Shown one piece after another: positions 23,641 through 36,000 of a stretch of 64,000 bases of DNA. The DNA is taken from assembly GCA_037126765.1 (NCBI GenBank), contig JBBCBC010000033.1:15018085-15082084 (forward strand), written 5' to 3'. The position numbers and the translations under genes are program-made. This stretch comes from Stenogyne calaminthoides (taxonomy: Eukaryota; Streptophyta; Magnoliopsida; Lamiales; Lamiaceae). The notes below the pieces were generated by a model that was not told where the DNA came from, searched no databases, and saw only the letters and a list, made by a program, of their open reading frames with translations. Within the stretch, counting starts at the first letter, position 1. Each line of letters starts with the position of its first letter.

Positions 23641-26200
23641 AGCTTTTTTCATCTTTGCTCATCGCTTTTCGGTAACTCCGGCAGCATGTGATCTTTAGAA
23701 TATGACCAAGTATATCTTGGAGTAGTCCAACTACTTGTTTTCCTCCCCGAAAAAAAGATCAATTCTTAGGTACCCAATTTGTGGTAGGGTCCTACAAGGT
23801 TAGATATACCTTTTAATCCAAATCGCCTCGACAACTCTAATCACTTTTAGAGTGACTAATTTGTCTTCCATAAACATCAACATATACATCCACTACTCCG
23901 GTGCCTTAGCGTTTACAACATCAAAACCTTATGTGTGCTAGCTTTTGCATGAACATGTGCCTTTGAATTCTTCTTTGGTTCAGCCTTTCGCTCAAATCGT
24001 CAAGATATGCTTGCTCTTTGCTTTTTTGAAATCTTCTTGTATCTTTCCGGTCTAAATCTTTGTTGACTTCGGGTTCGACATAACCTTTACCCTTAGGTCA
24101 AGTAGGTTCAAGTTCTCTCTTGATCAATCTGGTCTTTCAAAGATAACGATGACTTGGTCTCTTCAGGAGAATATCTCTGATGAGTGTTTCTCATCCGAGG
24201 ATTCCTCCTGATGGTTTAGTGTGGAGCCTTCGTAGTTTCCATTCTTAGCCCGAGGCTTTGGAAGGTACTTCGATTGAAAATTTCCAACCGACTTTTCAGA
24301 TTTTCTAGCCTTTCACCGAGGTTTGGGCTTTCTAACCCGATCATTCAGGGCTTTTTACCGAGACCATAGGTCCTTTTTCCTTGTCTACAACCTTGGGCAT
24401 TACTTGAGTTTGAAGTGTAGGTGCCAATCGGTTTTACAAAGATAGTCTTTTTTTGCTACTTGATCGCAAAGATTTAGATGACCTTGTGAGGTTCCCCGAA
24501 TAAATCCCAATCCAGTTTTTATAAATACAGATCTCCGGTAACTCTGAATTTCATCTATTACATTAGATGCATTATTCAATAGAGTTAACTTCTTCACAAG
24601 ACTATCCTCACATTCTGTAGAGTTTTACGCTTCTCGAGAGGTCATTGAACTTCGATTTACGATTAGTCAATTTCTTCAAATGGATTTCTCTAGCTTTTCG
24701 CCAGGGACATTATCAACTTCTCTTTCTCTCGGAGAGTGTACTTTCGAACATCCAGTTCATCAAGAGCTCCCATTAATTGAGAAGTGATTTCAATATTGCT
24801 TTAGTCTTTCCATTTTAGATTTTCACTTTCGATTCCTTTATTCTCGCTCTTGAGTTCTATTTAGCGATCCTTGCAAAACAAAGATAGTCCTTCATCGATT
24901 CTCAAAAGAATCCATCAGTCAAAATGACTGCTTTTTAGTGGAACTTGAAAAACTCTTGTGCTATTGTAGGAGCAACAACAGAGAAAGAAGAGTTTACCTC
25001 CTCAATGACCATCGACAGATGTCATCACTTTCACCGTCTTCGAGAATATCTCATCCAAGAGCTGATCCTCCTCGTAGTGTTCTTCTTCCGCAACCACGGC
25101 CTTTTTTTTGCTTTTAACGTCTGGTCTCTTTTTAGCTTGCCTTTCTCTTCTCCCTTAGACTCAACTGACAATCATACCGAAGTGACCTTTCTTCCGCAAT
25201 TATAAAGATCTCGGCCGGTATCATCATCCTCGATCATTTTCTTCCTGGACTTGAGTCCTTCTTTCCGATGAAGATCCTTCAAATTTTCAGTCCTTCTTCT
25301 TCTCGGTTGATCCGTCCTCGTTTTCTTCCGCACTGTGGTTCCTGTAATAGCTTTTGTATTTTCCAAATCTACTATTAAGTCTATCAAACCTCCTTGCCAT
25401 CGCTCTTAGCTTTTCCTCAAGCTCATCCCGATGTTTGGCATGGGGTTCTCGAACTCTCTAGTTTTACAGTTTTGTTTTATCTTCGCTTTTAAAGCCACAT
25501 TTTTACTCGATGAAGAATCATCTTTCTTTGTCGGCCTTTTTTGGATTTCTTATCAATTACAAATTCATAGGCCTTCAAATTTCGAGAAGACTTGTTGGTA
25601 AGGCATTGAATTAATATTCTTGGTGTTTTCAATCACCACCGCATGAATATCCAATTTCTTAGAAAGACCTCTAAGAATTTTCAATGCAACTTCTCTCTCG
25701 ATATTTCTTTCCAAGTGCATTTAGATCATTCATGATGCTAGTGAATCTAACTTCCAATTTGTCTATTGATTCACCATCATCCATTTCAAAACTAGCAAAC
25801 TTTCCAATTGCCAATTTGAAAGTTTGTTTTCTTTTATATGATCTCGTGCCTCGCACATAACAAATAAGGTATCTCAAATCTCTTTAGCAGAAGATTACAA
25901 TTGAGAGATCATTCCCATCACACCATCATCAATTGTCTTCAGATAGTGTGTCTTTTGCAATGTAGTCTAGATTGACTAACTTTCTCTCTCCTCAGAGTCA
26001 CCGTCATCGACTTAGGAAATTCTCGCTTTCTAGATCAATTCTCTCATCTTCTGCTCTCTGGATTCACCACAAGAAATTGGAATGGTCCTTGAGAGACCAC
26101 TCTCCACATACGCCATGTTTGAAATACGATGAGCCCGCATTCTCGGGCCTCCATAGGTCATAGTTCTCCACCGAGAACATGAGAAGTTTTTAGAAGACAT
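23640..26200 (-). pseudogene. Copia gag of element 2, broken
   Basis: The start codon (MSSKN...) lies at 26200, the same place relative to the primer site as in elements 1 and 3. The frame at 25877-25671 contains the gag segment with ESIDKLEVRFTSIMNDL, nearly identical to elements 1 and 3. The zinc-knuckle region (about 25172-25250) is degraded. Downstream, the 24597-24400 frame matches the gag-pol spacer of element 1 (VIDEIQSY...). Confidence 0.8.
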
Positions 26201-26315
26201 TTTATCCGATCTTTTGAAAAGAAAAAATTCAAAGAAATAAGATCACCAGATAGACCACAAGTATTTTTGAAAATAAAACATTGGTCAACACAAAGAGGGG
26301 TCAAGTTGAACCACC

Positions 26316-26327
26316 GCTCCGATACCA
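26316..26327 (-). promoter_or_regulatory. Primer binding site of element 2
   Basis: The minus strand reads TGGTATCGGAGC, differing from the tRNA-iMet site TGGTATCAGAGC only in the CAG triplet. Confidence 0.85.
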
Positions 26328-26329
26328 CT

Positions 26330-28264
26330 TGTTGGTCCCGATTCAACCGAGTCTTACACATGTATGGGGAATACACGGTTCGTTTTTTAAAATTTTTTTT
26401 TATCGAGGTCACTGGGTCGATAATCCTCAAGATTAGGTTCGAGAAGACAGACGCTCTCGAGTCAAAGTCTCATCGAGATGTTGATCCCGAAGTCGCTTTC
26501 AGATACCTCGATAATCCCACCGAGTCCCGAAAGTGTCGAGAGATCCCGAGTTGCTTGGATCGATAACTAATCTTATCAATCCCCGTAAGAGAGTTCACTT
26601 TGGTAACTATCTGTTCTAGCTTTACTCTACCGCATTTTAATGGTTGGCCTTTATTTATACTCGCTTTTAAGCTTTCAAAAAACCTTCCTTTTATGAAATA
26701 AATGATTAAGCTATGATTCACTTATGCAACTTCAAATGGATTGATTCCAATCAATATCGATTAAAAGTATGCTTTCAAAATCAAGTCAATGCAATTAAAA
26801 ACACGATAAGGAAAAGCAATAAAGAACACAACAATTATAAGGGTTCGTAGACTCAAGCTCCTACATCCACTCACTCGATCCTCGGAGAAATTCACTATCA
26901 ACTTCGAGCTTTTCACTACCTCGCCAGTAGTTTACTTTACTCAACTCAAATTTCGAAGTTTCGACTACTCCACGTAGTTTACTTACTCAACCCGACCTTG
27001 AGCTTTTCGACTACCTCCGTAGTTTACTTACTCAAACACAAACAAGCTTTCAGACTACCCCCTCAGAGCTTACTAACTTCTCCTCTAGAGTTTTCTCGAC
27101 TACTCCGCGTAGTTTACTAACTCTTTACAACTCTTCTCACCAACAAACACACTCCAACTACCTTCTCAAGGGTTTGGGGTTTCTATTGTTTCCAACTAGA
27201 TGAGATATCCTTTACAATGAAGCACAATGCAAAGGGATAGGATATCTCGACTAAGCTTTCGATAATTCTTATCAAGCTAGGCTTAGTATAAATGAGCTCT
27301 CTTCAATGTAGAAGACTTGGGAAATTCTAAGTTTTTCGAGTGCTTTAACTTTTGCAAGAATAAGTTTGAGCTCTTGAGTTGCGTATAAATTTCCCGTAAC
27401 CTTACAATGTAGAGGGTCACCAGTATTTATAGGCATACACCAAGGTCACTTTTGAAAACTATCCGTTGGAGAGACAGCTTCGTGAGTTCCCTCTTATAGT
27501 GTGTGAGAAACGGCTATATTTAGGGTTTGAAACTCCCTAACACGTTTTAAGCAATAACCTTTCATCTAGCCGGTCTTCACTTTTTGCAGTCTGGAACTTT
27601 TGTACATCTGACATCTTTTTCAGCTACCTGTCACTGTCAGTGTCAGTATGGTACAGTGTCGTCTTCCTCTTTTTAACTTTTGTCTCCAGTTAAAGGTAGA
27701 CATCTTCAACGGCTCTTTTTGGTTACAAACTCTGAGTTTGATATAACCTTAACAACACTTCTGACTTAGTTCCTTTTGTCTGCATTTTGAATGTCTTGGC
27801 AATATCTAACTTTCTAAGGAATCGCGTTTTTCTCAGTATTGCATCCTTCAGATAGATATATTGCCTCGGAACATTCAGGTTCATACTGAGCATTTAGTAC
27901 ACTACTGAGTCATCGGTAATTACTGTGCCATCAGTATTTTTGATCTTCAGTCTTCAGTCTTGCGTCTTCAGAGTCTTCTGAGTCTTCAGGGTCTTCTGAG
28001 TCTACTGACTGATACACTGAATCTTCGTGCTGAGTCTTCAGTTCCTCAGTATCCTACTGAGTTCTTCAGTATCTCAGTTTCACACTGAGTCTTCAGAACC
28101 TATCCTGAACTATATCTGCTGACTATACATTCTGCAGATAGCATCCTGAATATTCTAAAACTGAATCATGACTCAACTATCAAGATCATTCTGAACATGT
28201 CATACTCAGGGGTTTTTGGGATCTAATCAAAATCATATATCTTTATTAAATTCATCTCCCAACA
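26330..28264 (-). repeat. 5' LTR of element 2
   Basis: It is 1,935 bp, TGTTGG to CCAACA. The right third (from about 27600) keeps abundant CAG/CTG triplets, while the left part has many of them altered. The switch occurs inside one LTR, which suits a patchwork consensus better than mutation. Confidence 0.92.
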
Positions 28265-28500
28265 GATTTATAAATACTTAGATTTGAGAGTCTAATTTAA
28301 AATAGAGGAGTTTCAAATCCTCATCAAAACCATGTCATTTGTGAAATCCCTCCTATCTACCCCTTCCCTTTCACTCTCCCTTCACTTTCTTCCCTTATCT
28401 CTCGTCTAAGTATTTGTAAATCCATTGAAAATTATTGTTTTATACATGAAATCCATGAATTTCAAATCCTTATAGAATTTCAAATTCTAGTCCTTGTTTG
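28265..28500. mobile_element. MITE, right part, split by the copia insertion
   Basis: It starts with the second GATTT and continues the copy begun at 14849. The sequence (TTTATAAATACTTAGATTTG..., then AACCATGTCATTTG) parallels 31080-31160. The right end is approximate. Confidence 0.65.
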
Positions 28501-28555
28501 TTTATATGGATTTGAGTATAACATTTTAAATTCTAAAAAAATTTACTCTATAATA

Positions 28556-28826
28556 CTCCATCTGTCCTAATTTTGATTGTTCACTTTCCATAAATAGTCG
28601 TCCTAATTTTGTTTGGACATTTCCTAAAAATGAAATAAAGCAACTTTCAATACTATTTAATACTATTATTTCTCTCCACCAAATCCACTTTACACTATTT
28701 AATATTATTATTTTCTTCCACCAAACTCACTTTACCCACTTTACACCATTTAATATTATTATCTCCTACTTTTTCTTAATCTCCGTGTCTACATTAACCG
28801 AATAATAAAAAATGGGACGGAGGGAG
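28556..28826. mobile_element. Stowaway MITE (271 bp)
   Basis: Ends CTCCATCTGTCCTAATTTTG and ...ATGGGACGGAGGGAG are inverted repeats of the Stowaway type, each flanked by TA. The interior contains three AATACTATTATT-like repeats and no coding region. Confidence 0.85.
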
Positions 28827-29360
28827 TACTATAATACACATATTTTTCTTTTTTCAAACACACTTTTCAATAAATTATCAATTATTTATCACACTTTTAA
28901 ATTAATATTATCTATTCAACTCAAAATTCTCTCTCCTCATTTTCCACTTTACATATATCTCCTATTTTACTCACAATTTCTAATACACTATTAATCATTT
29001 ATAACATACTTTTTAAAATCATACCCAATTATATTCTACAATATCCATACTCTTAAACAGAAACAAAATTCAAATACGCATTTTGCTTTATTTTAAATTC
29101 TCTTCACCTAATTTCAAATCCCCTCAAAATAAAAACCGAATAAGCCCTTATTTTTATTTTATTTTGAAAGGAACAAATAAGCCCTTAATGAAAATTCAAA
29201 CATATGATGACGAAACACAAATAAGTAGAAGTAAGATGACGAAATTCAAATAAGTCTTGCATATCCGCAGTGTTGCCCTTCCTCGTAGTGACTGAGCCTT
29301 CCTCTATCGCAGTCCATAAATAATGTACTGCTGACATATGAGCCTGCGTTTTGATCTCTA
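28827..29360. other. Intergenic, no supported gene
   Basis: AT-rich sequence with a possible further MITE remnant: the GAATAAGCCCTTA words at about 29137 and 29167 are repeated. I see no gene. Confidence 0.4.
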
Positions 29361-29715
29361 AGGGTAGGTTTGGTTCAAGCTTGGTAGATCCAGCTTGAAA
29401 ATTTGCTAAGAAAAAATACGTTTGTTTTGAGAATTAGCAAGATAGATTTCAAAATCCACCAAAATCCTAACTTATAATACCTACACTCTTTTATATTCTC
29501 CATCATACATTTTTTTTTTCTCAATAGCACATTTTATTTTTCACAATATATAATAATTTCATTATCTCTTACTTTTTCACCATCTTTTTTCTCAATCCTA
29601 TCCTATTATATCTTTAACCAAACATATACAAAAGTCAAACTCACTTTTTCACTATTCATGGATTTTCCAATTCGGATTATCACAATCTCCCTAGGGCCCG
29701 AAACAAACATACCCT
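29361..29715. mobile_element. MITE with AGGGTA terminal repeats (355 bp)
   Basis: The left end AGGGTAGGTTTGGTTC and the right end GAAACAAACATACCCT are inverted repeats. The interior is AT-rich with CAAGCTTGGTAGATC-like words. I could not define a target duplication. Confidence 0.6.
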
Positions 29716-30185
29716 CAAATACCCTCAGTAATCATATTCATTCACAAATCAATTTTAAATTGATTCGAGTGTCAGAAGCTTGTCACCAAAAAACAAAGAC
29801 GCCACATTCTTGGCGAGTGAAATCTAGCCGTATATTCTTTGATAACCATCCCATCTGTATATTAATATTCAGTATATCTTATCTGTGGTTCATGTTCAAT
29901 TCTTTTGCACCCATGCAAAAATGAAAGGAAGTATTTGGTCATTCAGAGAAGACAATTCTATGCACCAATTCCACCGTATAACTCAAATCCATTTTTAAAT
30001 GGTATTAGTTGTTTTACAAAAAAGTATAATTGTTTACATTGAACAGTGCTAGTTGTGCAATAGTTACACGCACAACTGGTGCACCCCAGTACTACTCGGA
30101 TAAAAATGTGATATAGCAAAGAGCACAGAATCAAGCTTAAAAGACACGTTTCATACAGAAATAAGCAAAGATACTCACAACATAA

Positions 30186-31992
30186 TCACGTTTCATCCTC
30201 TTTAGCAGCCTCAGGTTGAATAGCGGCCTTCGTTTCCTCTCTCAAAAATCTTTTACTGAGTGCCACACGTATTGGTCTCCCCATTAACTCCTGTAAGATT
30301 ACAAGTTTTATTCCACTAATTGAATCAATATCCTTCATTCAAGAAACAAACCAAACTAGCCCACATCGATTATTACCTTTCCTTGAAAAGCCTCAAGTAC
30401 AGCCTCTGCATCGGCCTTTGTGTTAAAGGAAACAAAGCCATAACCGGATGATCTTCTTGGATTATCTTGAAATATGACCTCAGCAGAAACAACTTTTCCA
30501 TTATCAGCAAGAAAGAATTCCTTGAGGTCTTTCGCCCTTGCCTCAAAGTGCAAATTTGACACAAACAAATTGTGTACTGGCATTGGCTTAGGCTGTGGTG
30601 GTAAAGGTTTTGGCTTCTTTGGAACAGCCCAATTAAGCTTCAAAACTCTGCCCTCAAATTCCTATTTGGTTACACAAAAAACACACATATATCACCTCAA
30701 CTAAACAATAAACAAAGCTCTCGGTTTCAAATATGATAGGTTTCATGAATAATGGGAGGTTTGCAGAAATGCCACATTTCGACAAGAGCTATTCGATTAT
30801 GTCCCACCTTTCAATTATTGGATTTGCGTCACCTTATATACATAATTTGTCCAAATTACCTTCTTGATCAAAAGTGATCATAGTTATGCAATTTAACTTT
30901 TGAAGCCGTGAATTCTAAGAATAAAGTTGTTGCTTGGTTGAAAATGGCAGTTCAGATCAACACTCAACATAATGAATGGAAATTCTCAATCCACAACCAA
31001 GGCTCCGTTTGGATGGATGGATTTGAAATCCGTGAATTTCACACACTAATCACCACTCTCTCCACTTGAGTTAAATGAATTTACAAATACTTAGATTTGA
31101 GTCTACTTTAAAATTGAGGGATTTCAAATTCTCATCAAAACCATGTCATTTGAAATCCCCTCCTCTCTACCCCCAACCACTCTCATCTCTTAACAATTCA
31201 TGATTTGAAATATATGCATTCTTACATTTATTATTTTTCAAATCCATTCATTTCAAATCCTCCCCATACAAACATAACCATAGAAAAAACAACCTCAAAA
31301 TACTTAAATTCACAACCACCCATGACCTCAAAAATGAAATCCTCGAGCACCTTCAACCAACACAGTAGCTTGAACAATTTATGTAAAACTAAGCGAGAGG
31401 CATCAAAAGATTAGAAAAACATAAACAATAACTCTCGCCAAAATATGGAAATTTGCGATGAGTAAGTAATTGTATATCAAGAAGTTGTTGAATTGAAAAG
31501 CTTACAGAAGAATCGAGAGCATTAAGAGCAGCAACAGCTTGTTCATGAGAGGCCATTGTCACAAAAGCTAGACCCCTGTTCCTTGTTTTATTGTACATTG
31601 AAAACTAAAACAACGAAACAGAAATTAGAATTGAATTTACAGTAACCTAAAAAAGAAAAGGGGAAAACAAAATCCACCTCAATATCTACGACGCTACCAT
31701 ATTTCTCCAAGAGGGGACGAAGATCATCCGCAGTGCAAGTCCAAGGAACATTCTGGAGAAGCAACCTCGTGTTAGAAACTAGAATTTCTTCTTCTGCGAT
31801 GGCTGATTCTGATTCTGAATCAATAGTTGGCTGGGTTTGGGCTAGGGCTCGAATTTGGGGATTATTTTTTTTCACAAGGAAGAGGTGGGGCTTGGTCGCC
31901 AGAGAGAGAAGACAACGGTTGGGAAATGGAGGATGGGTGTGGGAGAAATGAGAGGTGAATGGAGGGAAATATAGTATACGAAACGCCGCCAT
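30186..31992 (-). CDS. Chloroplast RNA-binding protein with two RRMs (33-kDa RNP-like), four exons
   Basis: Exons on the minus strand at 31992-31678, 31604-31506, 30661-30377 and 30290-30186 join in frame with GT-AG introns (267 residues, TGA stop). The first 50 residues, rich in Ser, Pro and basic residues, look like a plastid transit peptide. RRM1 spans about residues 74-153 with RNP2 LLLQNVPW and RNP1 NRGLAFVTM, the latter right after the exon 1/2 junction. A Pro/Lys linker (KPKPLPPQPKPMP) follows. RRM2 spans about 168-246 with RNP2 LFVSNLHF and RNP1 SSGYGFVSF. Such proteins bind and stabilise or help edit plastid transcripts. Closest by layout are the plant '33 kDa ribonucleoprotein, chloroplastic' family members; the exact orthologue is not resolved. 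Confidence 0.92.
31003..31280. mobile_element. MITE, intact copy, in intron 2 of the RRM gene
   Basis: The left end CCGTTTGGATGGATGGATTTG and the right end CATTTCAAATCCTCCCCATAC share an inverted GGATTTGAAAT core. It matches the split copy at 14849-14913/28265-28500. It lies inside the 844-bp intron between exons 2 and 3 of the RNA-binding protein gene. Confidence 0.65.
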
Positions 31993-32217
31993 TGTACAAC
32001 ACTGGACTTAATAGTGTGCTAATGTTTGCTGAGACGGTTGAAAATGGCAGCAGATAAGAGAAGGATAAGGAAGAAAGAGCATGCCCAAAAATGTAAATAA
32101 AATATATTTGGGGGTGCCGATGTTTCCTTTGTGCAGAAAATATGGACACAAGGGTTACTTTTGCTATTATTTGCATTTTGAGGACTAAATTTTAAAATTT
32201 TGTAGAATATATAATTA

Positions 32218-32415
32218 CTCTCTCTGTTCCGAAATTACGTGCACAATTTTCTTTTTGTTTTGTTCCGAGATAACGTGCACATGCACACAATTCAACTTCT
32301 TTCTTTATTTTATACATAAAATTTTATAAAATTACCCCTTAAAACACTGCTCGTCATTACATTTTTTTAATCTTTATATCCATTTTAGGTTGTACGTTAT
32401 CCCGAGACGGAGGAA
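32218..32415. mobile_element. Stowaway-like MITE
   Basis: CTCTCTGTTCCGAAATTACG is preceded by TA and is inverted at CGTTATCCCGAGACGGAGG. The words ACGTGCAC repeat inside. The right terminus is slightly decayed. Confidence 0.65.
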
Positions 32416-32757
32416 ATGTTAAACTATTAAAAAAGAGAAGAATTTTGGACAAATTTATAGGCAAAATTGTTACATACGAATTGGCGAATATTATTTTACC
32501 TGTGAATTTGTCCAATGTCATTTGTTATAATAATTTTTAAAAGTAAAATACATACCGTACAAAATTAAAAAAAAGTACACTTGCATGAGACGGACTCACG
32601 GTGAGACGGGACATAAATTGAGCATTGACGTTTTAATATTTTAGGAGGAGTGAGTGTGATTTATTCTAAATTGTATCCCGTCTCGTACGAGTTTTTATCA
32701 ATTTCTTTTTTAGGAAAGTTTTTGTCAACACAAAGGTTGCAAAAATAAATCTTACTA

Positions 32758-32955
32758 CCCCTCCGTCTCAACATTATTTGAACACTAGTCTTATTTGGAC
32801 GTTCCAATATTACTTGAACACTTCCACAATGGAAACAAATATAATATTAATACACTCACAATACTTTTATTTTATTCCACCCAAACCCACTAAAATCCCG
32901 CTTTACTTGTTTTCGTATCATTTCTAATGTTCAAGTCATCTTGGGACTGGGGGAG
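32758..32955. mobile_element. Stowaway MITE (198 bp)
   Basis: CCCCTCCGTCTCAACATTAT and ...CTTGGGACTGGGGGAG form inverted ends, each flanked by TA. It lies about 140 bp before the start codon of the TIN1-like gene, so it may overlap its promoter or 5' UTR. Confidence 0.8.
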
Positions 32956-33097
32956 TACTATTTATTCTAAAAATTTTAAGTAAATAAATAAGAATAAGAG
33001 TAATTAATTATTGGCGCTTGAGTAAGTCAGATCGCGGCCTCAAAACTGAAACCCCCCCTCTCCCAAGGGATTATGCTCTTTCGCCGGTGATCCATCG

Positions 33098-36000
33098 ATG
33101 CTATCCATGCTTCGTACCAATAATATTCCGATGCTTTTTCAAACATTTTTGGTGATTACTATTATTCAATCCCATTTGTTAATACACTCATCACTTATCC
33201 CACCGCCGCCCCCTTTTAATCTCTCCTACTTCATCTATCCCAAAGTCACCGCCATCCCTCTTCAACAACCTCCTCATTTTTTACAGGTAAATTAACTTTG
33301 TTATTTACTCATTCCAATCAATTTCTCCGCCTCTTGGTTAATTGCAATGTCTGTTGTTTTGTTCCTTAAATTGCGTTTCAAACGCTAAGTTTAATTGTGA
33401 TTACAAATCTGTTTTTTTTTTTTCTATTTTCATTTCTCTTAATCTTCATTAAATTGAGCACAGGCTTGTAAATAGTTAAAGAAGAAGCTGTGCAAATTGG
33501 GTATTTTATCAATTAATGCTAATTATTTTGGGTCTTGATTTTGAGCCCAAGACAATTACTGTTATCTTTGTCTTTTTAATTGTTTTTGGTATTTAATTTA
33601 GGGTGTTGTGGATGCAATTGTGAATAAAGAGAAATGGGCTTATGAGGATATTCGACTTTCGGAATTGGATGTAAAGAAAGCCAAGTACAGATCGGTGCAA
33701 AGGTATGACTTTCGATTTAGCGTTGGGAAGACTGAAATGCTTCTTAAGATGCATGATGAAATGTCAGAATGGAAGAAATTGGTAGCTCTTAGGAAGAATG
33801 AGACATCAAATTTTGAGACTTTGGCTACGGAACTTGGTTCAACATCTGTAATTGACACATTTCAAATTCAAGGCCCTTTTGAGTTATGGGTAACGGGGGA
33901 CGATGATCAAATCTCACTTTTCTTGCCGGTACAATTAGTTTCTCCTCAGCTTTTATGCTCTTTACAAACTGCTATAGTTACAAATCTTGAAAAGCTTGCT
34001 CTACCTTCACATTTCTTTAAAAAGGCTTTTAGTCAATGGTGTTACTATAAATTACTATCATGAATGCTTTAATATGCAATGTCTCTTTGGTGTATATCAT
34101 GTTCTTTTAGACGTTTGGTTCACAGGACTGGATTGATTAGGTGTGATAGGATTGAATGGGATTAAGTAAGATTGGATTGATTTGATTGAATTTGTTTGAA
34201 TCAAGATATGCATTTGGATTGTATGATTTATTGAGGGATTAGATGGGATACCTATTGAAATATCATAAATACCCTTAAATTGAATTGAAACAACCACACT
34301 TCATTCTTGTGAATTTTTTCAAACAATATAAGGACAATTTGTAATATTGCATTTGGGATATGTTCTATCCCACCTTTCACATGTGATTGACATATCCCTC
34401 CATGGAGGGATTTAATACAATTTCTACCTGGACTTGAAGTATATCATGGACCCTCATCTCACAAACCAAACGGTAGATTAGTTGGGATTAAAACCCTAAT
34501 CCTGGCCTATCCCGATCAATCCCGCGAACCAAACGGGGTTAGTGCATTAAATGAGGAGTAATCTGGATTTCGTCATTAATTTCAAATTTCAAATATAAGA
34601 CTATTAATAGAGACTGACTCCTACACCTAAAAAAGGTAAATTATCTTGCTTTATGTGCAAGTCATTTGCCCTTTCTGCACCTGGTAATGTTCTGCATGCA
34701 TCTCTTAGTTTCATGTTTGTATGTTTAATTGAAATTTCTTCATTGATGGTGTGTGCCCATCTTAATCTGTTAAGACGATTAATGTTGTGATTAGGTACTT
34801 TGACTTATTAAGATTAACTTACTGTCATACTCAACGAATTTATAGCTCCTTTATTTTTTGTTGGAACCAAATAAAAGCAATTTGTGCAGGGTGCTATGGC
34901 AGTGAGTATTTCCTTTCTAGTTGTAGTCCATGTGGATTTCACTCGTACTTGTCTAAAAAATAGTCTTAGGATTTCTTTTACAATATATAGTTCTTATCTG
35001 CTTTCATGTTTGAGTACTCAGGGTTAAACCATCTCAATTATGTTATGTTATATTTTTACAAGCTGTTGAGGAATATTTTGTACTGTTCTCTTGGTTTGTA
35101 TGGTTAATATATATTGGGAATATTTTTTTATTATGTTTGCAAGCTGACACTTTATGCCATTATATTTTAATTTTCTTATGTTTATGCCAAATTGAGCCGG
35201 AACACCCAAATTCGGCCTAACATATCACATGCTGCTCACATGTTTGGAAAAAAAATTATCTTATAAAAAATGTTCCAGCACATAAACATATTGTCCTACA
35301 ATTGCTACACCAAAGAGTCACGGTCCTAAAAAATATTTTTCTGATGTGGATTTCTTGGCTCTGTATTTCAGTTAAATACTCGTATCCTGGTTTACGAAGG
35401 ATATTAGTTGGAGAAGGCATCACTGCAGAAGTGAAAGGCGCAGAAGAAATCTTCATATTCCATCCTTCTGATCATCAGTCTCTATACGGTGTTTTCACTT
35501 ATAAGAAGTGGAACAATTTGCAATCTATTTGGCCTCCCTTATGTACAAGGTTACTTCCTATACGTATCGTGGGGTCAGCATCAGTGGTTGCCTATAGATA
35601 CAGAAGACGTAATGCACTTATTCACACTGCTTTTTCCTCCACAGATTCAATCGAGCTTTTGCCTGATAGGTGTTATATCCGCCCAAACTATGAGAAATTG
35701 AGGCATGTCCATAGCTCTTTGAGCTCTAGAATAGCCTTATTGGAGAGACTTTTAAAGAGTCTCCTTAATGAGAGCGGTGGTTTGGGGTCGATTAAGGTGA
35801 AAATCAGAGCTCTGCATGTATATCGGTTCCAGTTGGAACTGGAGAGAGATATCGGAAGTAATGATACTTACTGGAGTACGTTGGCTGAGTGGAGAATTAG
35901 ACCTACTACTGAGCGTGTATGGTTTGAAGTAGTGGCTAGAATTGAAGGGGGGGTTTTGAAGCCTCTAATTATCAAGAAAATCAGACCTCTAATGGAGACT

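Larger units (their letters stand above)
14914..28264 (-). mobile_element. Full-length Ty1/copia element, SIRE/Maximus type, 13.35 kb
   Basis: Order on the minus strand, right to left: 5' LTR 26330-28264, primer site 26316-26327, gag from about 26200, protease near 23600, integrase, RT with YVDD at 22392-22403, RNase H ending near 21453, an extra ORF region of about 4.6 kb, polypurine tract 16843-16855, and 3' LTR 14914-16842. LTRs of about 1.93 kb, a tRNA-Met primer site and long coding DNA after pol fit the SIRE/Maximus lineage. A perfect GATTT duplication flanks it, so both ends are original. All frames are broken many times, but a large share of the breaks sits at CAG/CTG positions and may not be real. 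Confidence 0.92.

Noticed and set aside
14914..28264. Deamination (RIP-like or methyl-C) as cause of the CAG/CTG changes
   Set aside because: Products are TCG, CCG and length changes, not CTG to TTG or CAG to CAA; deamination cannot explain them.
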